In this document: positions 8,636 to 17,226 of the stretch, piece by piece
Numbering within the stretch: position 1 is the stretch's first letter
Layout of the letters: every line of letters starts with the position of its first letter
Source of the DNA: Massilia sp. Root133
Lineage (GTDB): Bacteria; Pseudomonadota; Gammaproteobacteria; Burkholderiales; Burkholderiaceae_D
Direction: 5' to 3'
Length of the DNA stretch: 64,000 nt
Assembly: GCF_001426525.1 (NCBI RefSeq)
Contig: NZ_LMEW01000010.1
Location: 1-64,000, forward strand
Made by a program: the position numbers and the translations under genes
Notes under the pieces: generated by a model
The model's database searches: none
What the model saw: only the letters and a program-made list of their open reading frames with translations
What the model was told of the DNA's origin: nothing

Positions 8636-8979
8636 TGGCCATGATGCCGCGCACCCGCGAACCGTTCTGGCGCCGCCTGCTGGCGGGGACGCTGCCGCTG
8701 CTCGTGTGGAGCCTGCACTTCGCCTTCGCCTATGGCCTCGCGGCGGCCCAGTGCACGCCGGCCGGCATGCGTCCCGGCGGGCCGGACCGCGCGCTGCTGG
8801 GCGCTGTCACCCTGGCCGCCATCGGCGCGTGCGCATGGCTCGCGTGGCGCGCGCGCGAGGTGCCCCGGCGCGAGGATGCCGGCCTGCTCGATTGGGCCCG
8901 CCTGGTGCTGGCCGTGCTGGCCCTCGTGGCGGTGGCGTGGACGGGCGTGCCGCTACTCCTGGTCACCGGTTGCGCCTGA
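8635..8979 (+). CDS. small membrane protein of the oxidase operon
   Basis: The 114-residue hydrophobic protein has about three predicted membrane segments (about 12-32, 49-67 and 84-106). The ATG shares its A with the ctaD stop (TGATG). I do not recognise a family with confidence. Its position as last gene suggests an accessory or small structural subunit of the oxidase, comparable to subunit IV or an assembly helper in other caa3 operons. That role is an inference from linkage alone. Confidence 0.65.
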   Translation: MAMMPRTREPFWRRLLAGTLPLLVWSLHFAFAYGLAAAQCTPAGMRPGGPDRALLGAVTLAAIGACAWLAWRAREVPRREDAGLLDWARLVLAVLALVAVAWTGVPLLLVTGCA

Positions 8980-8987
8980 ACGCCGTA

Positions 8988-9016
8988 TTGACATCTCTTG
9001 TAAAGAAATTACAACC
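8988..9016 (+). promoter_or_regulatory. candidate T6SS promoter overlapped by an inverted-repeat operator
   Basis: A consensus -35 hexamer TTGACA lies at 8988-8993; a weak -10 TACAAC follows at 9010-9015 (16-base spacer). Within the spacer, TTGTAA (8998-9003) and TTACAA (9009-9014) form a perfect inverted repeat with 5-base gap, placed as a repressor operator would be. This is in the 310-bp gap (8980-9289) before the T6SS operon. The rest of the gap is AT-rich relative to the window and holds one hairpin and no convincing gene; an isolated TATAGT at 9165 lacks a good -35. Confidence 0.4.
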
Positions 9017-9025
9017 ATCGTTCCA

Positions 9026-9048
9026 TGAAAGGCAACCAATGCCTTTCA
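9026..9048 (+). other. 9-bp hairpin in the T6SS leader
   Basis: TGAAAGGCA (9026-9034) and TGCCTTTCA (9040-9048) form a perfect stem with a 5-base loop. No T-run follows. It could end transcription of the oxidase operon weakly or shape the T6SS leader RNA. Confidence 0.4.
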
Positions 9049-9289
9049 CTTGGCTCATCTGTACCGAAAATGAACGTGTGCTGAAACTGCTGTCAACCGT
9101 TTTGGGCAACGTTTAATGCAAAAAAATTTACGTTTCTTATTAACGGCGAGCACAGCAAATGGCGTATAGTGCCCGATTCGTAGAGGAAAAATCCTCACGA
9201 AACACACTAAATAAGAACCGCGCGTGGCCTCCGTTGCCGTGACGACGAGTTCGAACACACGTCTAAAACTAGTTAGAACGCGCACAATC

Positions 9290-10351
9290 ATGAGTATTGT
9301 CGACGTCGATGTCCTGCTCGAGGATTTGGAGGAGACCGCCCCTTGCGGACCGAATCTCGAGTATGACCCCGCCTTCCTGGAGCTCGAGCAGAGTGTGCTC
9401 GGCAAGCCAGAAGTCCAGTACGGGGACACGATCGTCCCCGCCGTCCCCCCTGAATGGAAGCAAGTCAAGAAGCAGGCCCTCGAGCTGCTCGGCCGCACGC
9501 GCGACCTGCGCGTGGCGATGCCGCTCGTGCGCGCGCTGCTGGCGCTGCATGCGCTGCCCGGCTTCGCCGACGGCACGCGCCTGCTCGAACGCCTCGTGAC
9601 CGAGCGCTGGGACCGCGTCCATCCCGAACTCGATCCGGACGACGACGACGACCCCACGCTGCGCCTCAACTGCCTGGCCCAGTTGACCGACCCGGCGACG
9701 ACCCTGCGCGAGCTGCGCGAGACGGCCTTCGTCATGCTGCCCGGCCTCGGCGCCCTGACCCTGCGCGTGCTGGAGCAGGCGCACGGCGAGGCCCCCGTCC
9801 CGGACGGACAGACCGCGCTGTCGCCCGAATCGATCGACGCGGCGCTGGCCGACGTGTCCGACGACGCGATGCAGGCCGCCACCGGCGCCGTCAACGGTGC
9901 GCTGGACAGCATCGTCAGCCTGGAGGCCGCGCTCGCGCACCACGTGGGCAGCACCCAGTCGCTGAACCTCACCCCGCTCACGCGCCAGCTGCGCCGCATG
10001 GCCGACCTGCTGGCCAGCCGTGCGCAAGCCGCGCCCGAGGCGCCGGCCGCTGCGCCCGATGGCGACGAGGCCGCGGCGCCGGGCGGCGGCACGGCCGCAC
10101 CGCGCGCCGCCGGCATCACGGGCGACGTGACCAGCCGCGCCGACGTGGTCCGCATGATCGACAAGATTCTCGCCTACTACCAGCGCTACGAGCCGTCGAG
10201 CCCCGTGCCGATGCTGCTGGAGCGGGCCAAGCGCCTGGCGCCGATGAGCTTCATGGAAGTCATGGAGAACCTCGCGCCCGACAGCATGCAGCAGTTGTAT
10301 GTGATCCGTGGACCCCAGCCGGGCGAGTCCAACGGGTCGGACGATTATTGA
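9290..10351 (+). CDS. tssA: T6SS protein TssA (ImpA_N)
   Basis: The 353-residue protein starts with the conserved ImpA N-terminal domain (MSIVDVDVLL, then APCGPNLEYDPAFLELE). TssA organises baseplate assembly and sheath/tube polymerisation at the membrane complex. A variable Ala/Gly/Pro linker lies around residues 245-275. The C-terminal part (TSRADVVRMIDKILAYYQRY, then ERAKRLAPMSFMEVM) is typical of the short TssA class. ATG 9290 was chosen because the family begins there; an in-frame GTG at 9224 would add 22 non-conserved residues. It opens the T6SS operon. Confidence 0.93.
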   Translation: MSIVDVDVLLEDLEETAPCGPNLEYDPAFLELEQSVLGKPEVQYGDTIVPAVPPEWKQVKKQALELLGRTRDLRVAMPLVRALLALHALPGFADGTRLLERLVTERWDRVHPELDPDDDDDPTLRLNCLAQLTDPATTLRELRETAFVMLPGLGALTLRVLEQAHGEAPVPDGQTALSPESIDAALADVSDDAMQAATGAVNGALDSIVSLEAALAHHVGSTQSLNLTPLTRQLRRMADLLASRAQAAPEAPAAAPDGDEAAAPGGGTAAPRAAGITGDVTSRADVVRMIDKILAYYQRYEPSSPVPMLLERAKRLAPMSFMEVMENLAPDSMQQLYVIRGPQPGESNGSDDY

Positions 10352-10388
10352 ATCAGCAGGCCGGTAGTTCATTCAAGGAGGAGTAAAC

Positions 10389-10889
10389 GTGGGCAAAGAA
10401 AGTAGCCAGAAGTTCATCGCACGCAATCGCGCACCGCGCGTGCAGATCGAGTACGACGTCGAAGTGTACGGCGCCGAGAAGAAGGTGCAGCTGCCGTTCG
10501 TGATGGGCGTCCTGGCCGACTTGTCGGGCCAGTCCGCCGAGCCGCTGGCACCGGTCGCGGAGCGCAAGTTCCTCGAGATCGACGTCGACAACTTCGACGA
10601 GCGCCTGAAGGCCATGAAGCCGCGCGTCGCGGTGCAGGTGCCGAACACGCTGACGGGCGAGGGCAACCTGGCCGTCGACATGACCTTCGAAAGCATGGAC
10701 GACTTCACCCCGGCCGCCGTCGCGCGCAAGGTGGATTCGCTGAACAAGCTGCTCGAGGCACGCGGCCAGCTGGCCAACCTGATGACCTACATGGACGGCA
10801 AGACCGGCGCGGAAGAGCTGATCTCCAAGCTGCTCGCCGAACCCGCGCTGATGCAGGCGCTGACGTCCGCACCGAAGCCCACCGAATAA
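10389..10889 (+). CDS. tssB: T6SS contractile sheath small subunit TssB
   Basis: The 166-residue product matches TssB/VipA in length and sequence (FIARNRAPRVQIEYDVE near the N-terminus, LPFVMGVLADLSG, then FLEIDVDNFDERL). TssB pairs with TssC to form the cytoplasmic sheath that contracts to fire the Hcp tube. The start is a GTG with a strong AAGGAGG Shine-Dalgarno centred near 10380. It is 37 bases after tssA and 19 before tssC. Confidence 0.97.
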   Translation: MGKESSQKFIARNRAPRVQIEYDVEVYGAEKKVQLPFVMGVLADLSGQSAEPLAPVAERKFLEIDVDNFDERLKAMKPRVAVQVPNTLTGEGNLAVDMTFESMDDFTPAAVARKVDSLNKLLEARGQLANLMTYMDGKTGAEELISKLLAEPALMQALTSAPKPTE

Positions 10890-10908
10890 AGAAAGACGGG
10901 AGAACAGA

Positions 10909-12396
10909 ATGTCCGAAGCGTTAGCACAAAGCCAGCAGGAGTCCGGTACGCTCGAGATGAGCGACTTCGGCGCGCTGCTGCAAAAGGAATTCAAGCCGCA
11001 ATCCGACAAGGCCAAGGAATCGGTCGAAGTCGCGGTGCGCACGCTGGCCGAGCAGGCGCTCGCCGGCACCAACCTGATCACCAGCGACGTGCTGGGCACG
11101 ATCCAGAGCCTGATCGCGGCGCTCGACAAAAAGCTCACCGAGCAGGTCAACCTGATCATGCACACGGAGGAGTTCCAGAAGGTCGAAAGCGCCTGGCGCG
11201 GCCTGCACTACCTGGTGAACAACACCGAAACCGACGAGATGCTCAAGATCCGCGTGATGAACATCTCGAAGAACGACCTGGGCAAGACGCTCAAGAAGTT
11301 CAAGGGCACGGCCTGGGACCAGAGCCCGATCTTCAAGAAGATGTACGAGGAAGAATTCGGCCAGTTCGGCGGCGAACCGTTCGGTTCCATCGTGGCCGAC
11401 TACTACTTCGACAACAGCGCGCCGGACGTCGAGCTGCTGTCGTCGATGGCCAAGGTGGCTGCCGCCGCGCACGCGCCGTTCATCGCGGCCGCCGCGCCGT
11501 CCGTCATGCTGATGGAGTCGTGGAACGAGCTGGCCAACCCGCGCGACCTGACGAAGATCTTCCAGACCCCGGAACACGCCGCATGGCGCTCGTTCCGCGA
11601 GTCCGAGGATTCGCGCTACGTCGGCCTGACCATGCCGCGCTTCCTGGCGCGCCAGCCGTACGGCGCCAAGAGCAACCCGGTCGAGGAATTCGACTTCGAG
11701 GAAGACACCAGCGCGGAAGGCAGCAAGAACTACACGTGGGCCAACTCGTCCTACGCGATGGCCGTCAACATCAACCGTTCGTTCAAGGAATACGGCTGGT
11801 GCTCGCGCATCCGCGGCATCGAGTCCGGCGGCGCGGTCGAAGGCCTGCCGGTGCATGCCTTCCCGACCGATGACGGCGGTGTCGACATGCAGTGCCCGAC
11901 CGAGATCGCGATCTCGGACCGCCGCGAGGCGGAACTGGCCGCCAACGGCTTCATGCCGCTGGTGCACAAGAAAAACACGGATTTCGCCGCCTTCATCGGC
12001 GCGCAGTCGCTGCACAAGCCGGCCGAGTACGACGACCCGGACGCCAGCGCCAACGCCGCCCTGGCCGCGCGCCTGCCGTACCTGTTCGCGACCTGCCGCT
12101 TCGCCCACTACCTGAAGTGCATCGTGCGCGACAAGCTCGGCTCGTTCAAGGAACGCGACGAGATGGAGCGCTGGCTGACCAAGTGGATCATGCAGTACGT
12201 GGACGGCGATCCGGGCAGCTCCAGCGAAGCGACGAAGGCCCAGAAACCGCTGGCCGCGGCCGAAGTGGTGCTGGAAGAAGTCGAAGGCAACCCGGGCTAC
12301 TACACGTCCAAGTTCTTCCTGCGTCCGCACTACCAGCTGGAAGGCCTGACCGTGTCGCTGCGCCTCGTGTCGAAGCTGCCGTCGGCGAAAGCCTGA
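10909..12396 (+). CDS. tssC: T6SS contractile sheath large subunit TssC
   Basis: The 495-residue protein is a full-length TssC/VipB (family about 490-500). Recognisable segments are WRGLHYLVNNTETDEMLKIR, the central FGSIVADYYFDNSAPDVELL, and the C-terminal FFLRPHYQLEGLTVSLRLVS that forms the handshake strands with TssB. It forms the outer sheath; ClpV recycles the contracted sheath. A GGGAG Shine-Dalgarno precedes the ATG. Confidence 0.97.
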   Translation: MSEALAQSQQESGTLEMSDFGALLQKEFKPQSDKAKESVEVAVRTLAEQALAGTNLITSDVLGTIQSLIAALDKKLTEQVNLIMHTEEFQKVESAWRGLHYLVNNTETDEMLKIRVMNISKNDLGKTLKKFKGTAWDQSPIFKKMYEEEFGQFGGEPFGSIVADYYFDNSAPDVELLSSMAKVAAAAHAPFIAAAAPSVMLMESWNELANPRDLTKIFQTPEHAAWRSFRESEDSRYVGLTMPRFLARQPYGAKSNPVEEFDFEEDTSAEGSKNYTWANSSYAMAVNINRSFKEYGWCSRIRGIESGGAVEGLPVHAFPTDDGGVDMQCPTEIAISDRREAELAANGFMPLVHKKNTDFAAFIGAQSLHKPAEYDDPDASANAALAARLPYLFATCRFAHYLKCIVRDKLGSFKERDEMERWLTKWIMQYVDGDPGSSSEATKAQKPLAAAEVVLEEVEGNPGYYTSKFFLRPHYQLEGLTVSLRLVSKLPSAKA

Positions 12397-12412
12397 CCGT
12401 TTTTTGAAGTCC

Positions 12413-12436
12413 CGCGCGGAACAAACCGTCCGCGCG
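12413..12436 (+). other. 8-bp GC hairpin between tssC and hcp
   Basis: CGCGCGGA (12413-12420) and TCCGCGCG (12429-12436) form a perfect stem around an 8-base loop, 35 bases upstream of the hcp start. There is no T-run after it. Such a hairpin at the 5' side of a highly expressed gene could protect a processed hcp transcript or attenuate readthrough. Confidence 0.5.
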
Positions 12437-12470
12437 TATTCGGAAGTACAACCAACAAGGAGAAGAAGAC

Positions 12471-12962
12471 ATGGCATTGGATATGTTCATCAACATGGGC
12501 GACAAGATCAAGGGCGAGTCGCGCGACAAGGTCCAGGGTCCGAAGGGCGACATCGACATCCTGGCCTGGAGCTGGGGCATGAGCCAGTCGGGCACCACCC
12601 ACATGGGCGGTGGCGGCGGCGCCGGCAAGGCCAACTTCCAGGACATCTCGTTCACCAAGTACGTCGACAGCTCGTCCAACGCGCTGATGACCGCCCTGGC
12701 CAAGGGTTCGCACCTCGACAAGGCCGTGCTGATGGTGCGTAAAGCCGGCGAAGGCCAGCAGAAGTACATCCTGATCACCATGGAAGAAGTCCTGGTGACC
12801 TCGATCTCGACCGGCGGCAGCGGCGGCGAAGACCGCCTGACCGAGAACGTCACGCTGAACTTCGGCAAGGTGACCTTCGCGTACACCCCGCAGGACAGCA
12901 AGGGCACCGTGGCAGGCGACAAGACCTTCGCCTGGAACATCGCCGAGAACGCGGCCGTTTAA
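12471..12962 (+). CDS. hcp: T6SS inner tube protein Hcp (TssD)
   Basis: The 163-residue product is a full-length Hcp1-type protein (MALDMFINMGDKIKGESRD). Hcp hexamers stack into the secreted tube and can carry small effectors in the lumen. A glycine stretch (MGGGGGAGK, about 44-52) lies in the extended loop, and ISTGGSGGEDRLTENVTLNF is typical of the family. AAGGAG lies 11 bases upstream of the ATG. Placement right after tssBC is the usual order. No C-terminal effector extension is present. Confidence 0.97.
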   Translation: MALDMFINMGDKIKGESRDKVQGPKGDIDILAWSWGMSQSGTTHMGGGGGAGKANFQDISFTKYVDSSSNALMTALAKGSHLDKAVLMVRKAGEGQQKYILITMEEVLVTSISTGGSGGEDRLTENVTLNFGKVTFAYTPQDSKGTVAGDKTFAWNIAENAAV

Positions 12963-13039
12963 TCGGACAGCCGCGCATGGCTTGCCGCCGCCCTCGCGCG
13001 GCCGGCAAGCCGGTTACAGAATTATCAAGGGGACGTGCG

Positions 13040-13834
13040 ATGCTCGCGCAACAGCTGATTCGTGATGGAGACCTGGCCGGCGCCCTCGCCGCGCTGCAGG
13101 ATGCGGTGCGCAAGAACAGTGGCGACGCGAAGCTGCGCGTGTTCCTGTTCCAGCTGTTGTCCGTGCTGGGCCAGTGGAACCGCGCCCTGACGCAGCTGAA
13201 CGTCGCGGGCGAAATGGATGCCGGCGCGCTGCCGATGGTGCAGACCTATCGCGAGGCGATCCAGTGCGAAGCCCTGCGTGCCGAAATCTTTGCCGGCCGC
13301 CGCGCCCCCGTGATCTTCGGCGAGCCGCAGCCCTGGATGGCCCAGCTGGCCGAAGCCCTCAAGCTGGATGCCACCGATCCGGATGCCGCCGCCGGCCTGC
13401 GCGCCGCCGCGTTCGACGCCGCGCCCGCGTCGCCCGGCACCATCGACGGCACGCGCTTCGACTGGCTGGCCGATGCCGACGGCCGCCTGGGCCCCGTGCT
13501 GGAAGTGATCGTCAACGGCCGCTACGTATGGGTGCCGTTCATGCGCATCGCGCGCATCGAGATCGACCCGCCGGCCGACCTGCGCGACGCCGTCTGGACG
13601 GCCGCTACCTTCACCTGGACCAACGGCGCCCAGGCCGTCGGGCTGATCCCGACCCGTTACCCGGGGAGCGTCGACGCGTCCGACGACGCGCTGAAGCTGG
13701 CCCGCAAGACCGAGTGGACCGGCGAGTTTCCGCTCGGCCAGCGCATGTTGACGGACGGCGGAAACGACTTTCCGCTGATGGACGCGCGCCTGATCGAATT
13801 CGACCCGAACGACAATACCGGCGACCATGGCTGA
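13040..13834 (+). CDS. tagJ: T6SS accessory protein TagJ (ImpE family)
   Basis: The 264-residue protein belongs to the ImpE/SciE family. The N-terminal half is helical and TPR-like (LIRDGDLAGALAALQDAVRKN), and the C-terminal half begins near FDWLADADGRLGPVLEVIVN and includes GRYVWVPFMRI. In Pseudomonas aeruginosa TagJ binds the sheath subunit TssB and is thought to modulate ClpV action. The ATG at 13040 is preceded by AAGGGGA. An upstream in-frame start would add 21 residues without family similarity. The end overlaps tssE by eight bases. Confidence 0.92.
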   Translation: MLAQQLIRDGDLAGALAALQDAVRKNSGDAKLRVFLFQLLSVLGQWNRALTQLNVAGEMDAGALPMVQTYREAIQCEALRAEIFAGRRAPVIFGEPQPWMAQLAEALKLDATDPDAAAGLRAAAFDAAPASPGTIDGTRFDWLADADGRLGPVLEVIVNGRYVWVPFMRIARIEIDPPADLRDAVWTAATFTWTNGAQAVGLIPTRYPGSVDASDDALKLARKTEWTGEFPLGQRMLTDGGNDFPLMDARLIEFDPNDNTGDHG

Positions 13835-14333
13835 ACTGGCACCGCGCGAGCGCCTGCAACCTTCGCTGCTCGACCGCCTCACCGACGATGAACCCGACCA
13901 GGCGGTCGAGTCGCGCGAACGGCGCGTGTTGTCGGTGCGCAGCCTGCGCGAAGGCGTGCTGCGCGACCTCGCGTGGCTGCTGAACACGACCAACCTGCTG
14001 TCCGTTTCCGACGTGCCGCGCCTGCCGCACCTGGCGAGCTCCGTCCTCAATTACGGCATGCCCGACATGTCCGGCGCGTCGCTGGCGAACATGAGCGCGG
14101 CCGACCTGGAACGTGCGATCCGCCAGGCCATCTGGGATTTCGAACCGCGCCTGATCCGCTCGTCCGTGACCGTCAAGGTCGTGCCGCAGCAGGAATCGAT
14201 CAGCAAGATCATGTTCGAGATCCAGGCCGACATGTGGGCCCAACCGTATCCCGAGCGCCTGTTCCTCAAGACCGAACTCGATCTCGATCTTGCGCAGATC
14301 AGCCTCACCGAATTTTCCGGCGCACGGACATGA
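13827..14333 (+). CDS. tssE: T6SS baseplate protein TssE (gp25-like)
   Basis: The 168-residue product is a TssE, related to the phage T4 baseplate wedge protein gp25. SLREGVLRDLAWLLNTTNL and the following PHLASSVLNYGMPD region are diagnostic, as is the C-terminal FLKTELDLDLAQISLTEFSG. With TssF, TssG and TssK it forms the baseplate wedges. The start overlaps tagJ by eight bases and the stop overlaps the tssF start (ATGA). Confidence 0.94.
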   Translation: MAELAPRERLQPSLLDRLTDDEPDQAVESRERRVLSVRSLREGVLRDLAWLLNTTNLLSVSDVPRLPHLASSVLNYGMPDMSGASLANMSAADLERAIRQAIWDFEPRLIRSSVTVKVVPQQESISKIMFEIQADMWAQPYPERLFLKTELDLDLAQISLTEFSGART

Positions 14334-16213
14334 CCAACCCACGCCTGCTTCGCTACTACAGCCAGGAGCTGCAGCACCTGCGCGAGATGGGCGGCGAGTT
14401 CGCGGTCCAGTACCCGAAGATCGCCGGCCGCCTCGGCCTGGAAGGCTTCGAGTGCGCCGACCCGTACGTCGAGCGCCTGCTGGAGGGCTTCGCCTTCATG
14501 GCGGCGCGCGTGCAGATGAAGATCGACGCCGAGTTCCCGCGCTTCACCCAGCACCTGTCGGAACTCGTCTACCCGCATTTCCTCGCACCGACGCCGTCGA
14601 TGGCGATCGTGCAACTGCAGCCCGATCTCGCGAACCCGGCGCTGAACGCGGGCTACCGCATTCCGCGCGGCGCAGCGATGCGCAGCGTCCTCGGCAAGGA
14701 CGACGCCACCGCCTGCGAATACCGCACGGCGCACGAGGTCACCCTGTGGCCGATCGAACTCGTCGAAGCGAAATTCTTCACGAACGGCGGCCGCATCGAA
14801 GGCGTCGACGCGCGCCTGCCCGCGAACGTGAAGGCGGGGCTGCGCCTGCGCTTGCGTACCACCAACGGCATGCCGTTCGCCAAACTGGGACTGGACCGCC
14901 TCGCGCTGCACCTGCGCGGCAGCGACGAGATGCCGGGCCAGATCTACGAAAAGCTGCTGGGCGCCGTCGAAGGCGTCCTCGTGATGCCGGGCAGCCGTCC
15001 GGCCGGGCGCCACGCGCTGTTGCCGAAGACGGCCCTGCGCCCGCGCGGCTTCGTGGAGGACGACGCGCTGCTGCCCAGCGGCCAGCGCAGCTTCCAGGGC
15101 TACCGCCTGCTGCAGGAATACTTCGCATTCGCGCAGCGCTTCCTGTTCGTCGAGCTGGCGGGCTTGCAATCCGCGGTGGCCGCCTGCGCGGAGCAGGAGC
15201 TCGAGATCATCGTACTCCTGTCGCGCGGCGATGCCCGCCTGGAGCAAGCGCTCGACCACAGCAATTTTGCGCTGAACTGCACGCCTGTCGTGAACCTGTT
15301 CCAGCGCCGCGCCGACCGCATCAACCTGACCGGCGACCAGTTCGAATACCACGTGCTGCCCGACCGCACGCGGCCGATGGACTTCGAGGTGCACCAGGTC
15401 GAGAGCGTGACGGGCTACGGTACCGGCACCGACGCCGAACAGGAATTCCATCCGCTGTACAGCGCGCGCGACCTGGGCGCCGCGACCGTGGCGGGCCAGG
15501 CCTATTACCAGATCCGGCGCGAGCCGCGCCTGCTGTCGCAACGCCAGCGCCAGCGCGGTCCGCGCTCGTCGTACATCGGTTCCGAGACGTTCATCACGCT
15601 CGTCGATGCCAGGGAAGCGCCATACCACCATAACCTGCGCCAGCTGGGGCTTGTCGTATGGTGCACGAACCGCGACCTGCCGCTGTCGATGTCGCTCGGC
15701 GTCGGCAAGACGGATTTCATCCTGGAGCAGGGCGGGCCGGTGCAGTCGGTGCGCGTGCTGGGCGGCCCGAGCCAGCCGTTCCCGTCGTTCGCCGAGGGCG
15801 GCGTGGCATGGCGCCTCATCAACCAGCTGTCGCTGAATTACCTGTCGCTGGCGGACACCGACCCGGACCAGGGCGCGCGCGCCCTGCGCGAACTGCTCGC
15901 GCTGTACTGCCATCCGCTCGACCTGACGAGCCAGCGCCAGGTGGAGGGCGTGCGCTCGGTCTCGTCGAAAACCGTCACGCGGCGCATGCCGGCACCGGGA
16001 CCGATCACGTTCGGACGCGGCCTGGAGATCACGGTGACGATGGACGACGGCGCGTTCGAAGGCGCCGGCGCGTTCGTGCTGGGCGGGGTGCTCAGCCACT
16101 TCTTCACGCAATACGTGTCGATCAATTCGTTCGCCGAGACCGTCGTGCGCACCGTCGGCCGCGGCGAGATCATGCGCTGGAAGGCGGCGGAGGGCGCATG
16201 CGCGATCCTGTAG
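14330..16213 (+). CDS. tssF: T6SS baseplate protein TssF (ImpG/VasA)
   Basis: The 627-residue protein is a full-length TssF (family about 590-630). Diagnostic segments are LLRYYSQELQHLREMGGEFA at the N-terminus, RFTQHLSELVYPHFLAPTPS, and CTPVVNLFQRRADRI in the middle. TssF forms the wedge core with TssG and TssE and docks to TssK. The ATG overlaps the tssE stop. The 3' end overlaps tssG by 16 bases. Confidence 0.96.
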   Translation: MTNPRLLRYYSQELQHLREMGGEFAVQYPKIAGRLGLEGFECADPYVERLLEGFAFMAARVQMKIDAEFPRFTQHLSELVYPHFLAPTPSMAIVQLQPDLANPALNAGYRIPRGAAMRSVLGKDDATACEYRTAHEVTLWPIELVEAKFFTNGGRIEGVDARLPANVKAGLRLRLRTTNGMPFAKLGLDRLALHLRGSDEMPGQIYEKLLGAVEGVLVMPGSRPAGRHALLPKTALRPRGFVEDDALLPSGQRSFQGYRLLQEYFAFAQRFLFVELAGLQSAVAACAEQELEIIVLLSRGDARLEQALDHSNFALNCTPVVNLFQRRADRINLTGDQFEYHVLPDRTRPMDFEVHQVESVTGYGTGTDAEQEFHPLYSARDLGAATVAGQAYYQIRREPRLLSQRQRQRGPRSSYIGSETFITLVDAREAPYHHNLRQLGLVVWCTNRDLPLSMSLGVGKTDFILEQGGPVQSVRVLGGPSQPFPSFAEGGVAWRLINQLSLNYLSLADTDPDQGARALRELLALYCHPLDLTSQRQVEGVRSVSSKTVTRRMPAPGPITFGRGLEITVTMDDGAFEGAGAFVLGGVLSHFFTQYVSINSFAETVVRTVGRGEIMRWKAAEGACAIL

Positions 16214-17205
16214 ACGTCGAACGCCAGCTCGAGGACGCGGGCGCCGCGCTGGACTTCTTCCAGGCCCTGCGCCTGCTCGAGAACGCGCATCCGGACAAGC
16301 CGCGCATCGGCGCGTCGCTGCGCCCGCGCGACGACGCCGTGCGCTTCGGGCGCGATCCGTCGCTGAATTTCGAGCCCGGCGCCGTGGCCGGATTCACGCC
16401 CGCCACGGGCGACGCGCGCGCGCGCCTGGCCGTCAACTTCTTCGGCCTGTTCGGCGCCAACGGTCCGCTGCCGCTGCACCTGACGGAGTACGCGCGCGAC
16501 CGCGCCCGCAACCACAACGACCACACACTGGTGGCGTTCATGGACGTGTTCCACCACCGGATGGTGTCGCTGTTCTACCGCGCCCGCGCCTCGGCCGACC
16601 CGGCCGTCAGCCTGGACCGCCCGGCCAGCGACCGCTTCGCCGATTACGTGGGCAGCCTGTTCGGCATCGGTGCGCCGGCCCTGCGCGGGCGCGACGAGAT
16701 CGGCGACTTCGCCAAGCTGCACTTCGCGGGCCTGATGGCCAACCAGCGCCGCCCGGCGGCAGGCCTCGTGACCATCCTGCGCGCGTACTTCAAGCTGCCC
16801 GTCGAACTCGAACAGTTCGTCGGCCACTGGATGAAGATCCCGCTGGACGGCCAGACCCGCATCGGCATGGAAGACCGCGGCAACCGCCTCGGCACGTCCG
16901 CCGTGCTGGGGACGAAGGTCTGGGATTGCCAGCACAAGTTCCGGCTCGTGATCGGCCCCCTCGACTACGACGACTACGAGCGCATGCTGCCCGGCGGCGC
17001 CAGCATGACGCGCGTCGTCGACTGGGTGAAGAGCTATGCCGGCACGGTGCTCGACTGGGACGTGCGCCTCGTGCTCAAGCGCCCCGAAGTTCCTCCGCTC
17101 ACGCTGGGCGCGCGCCGCCTCGGCTGGACCACTTATCTCGCGAGCGGCCCGGCCGTGCGCGATGCCCGTCAACTCTTGATCAACCCGACTGCCCGCCAGG
17201 GCTGA
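16198..17205 (+). CDS. tssG: T6SS baseplate protein TssG (ImpH/VasB)
   Basis: The 335-residue protein is a TssG with characteristic LDFFQALRLLE, LAVNFFGLFGANGPLPLHLT, and the C-terminal FRLVIGPLDYDDYERMLPGG. It pairs with TssF in the baseplate. The ATG lies inside the tssF reading frame end (16-base overlap), so translation is coupled. Twenty-one bases separate it from clpV. Confidence 0.95.
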   Translation: MRDPVDVERQLEDAGAALDFFQALRLLENAHPDKPRIGASLRPRDDAVRFGRDPSLNFEPGAVAGFTPATGDARARLAVNFFGLFGANGPLPLHLTEYARDRARNHNDHTLVAFMDVFHHRMVSLFYRARASADPAVSLDRPASDRFADYVGSLFGIGAPALRGRDEIGDFAKLHFAGLMANQRRPAAGLVTILRAYFKLPVELEQFVGHWMKIPLDGQTRIGMEDRGNRLGTSAVLGTKVWDCQHKFRLVIGPLDYDDYERMLPGGASMTRVVDWVKSYAGTVLDWDVRLVLKRPEVPPLTLGARRLGWTTYLASGPAVRDARQLLINPTARQG

Positions 17206-17226
17206 CCCCACGCGAAAGAACCGATC

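Noticed and set aside
9039..9116. Possible 25-residue open frame in the T6SS leader
   Set aside because: It begins within a hairpin, has only a weak upstream ribosome-binding site and resembles no leader peptide I know; it is probably chance.
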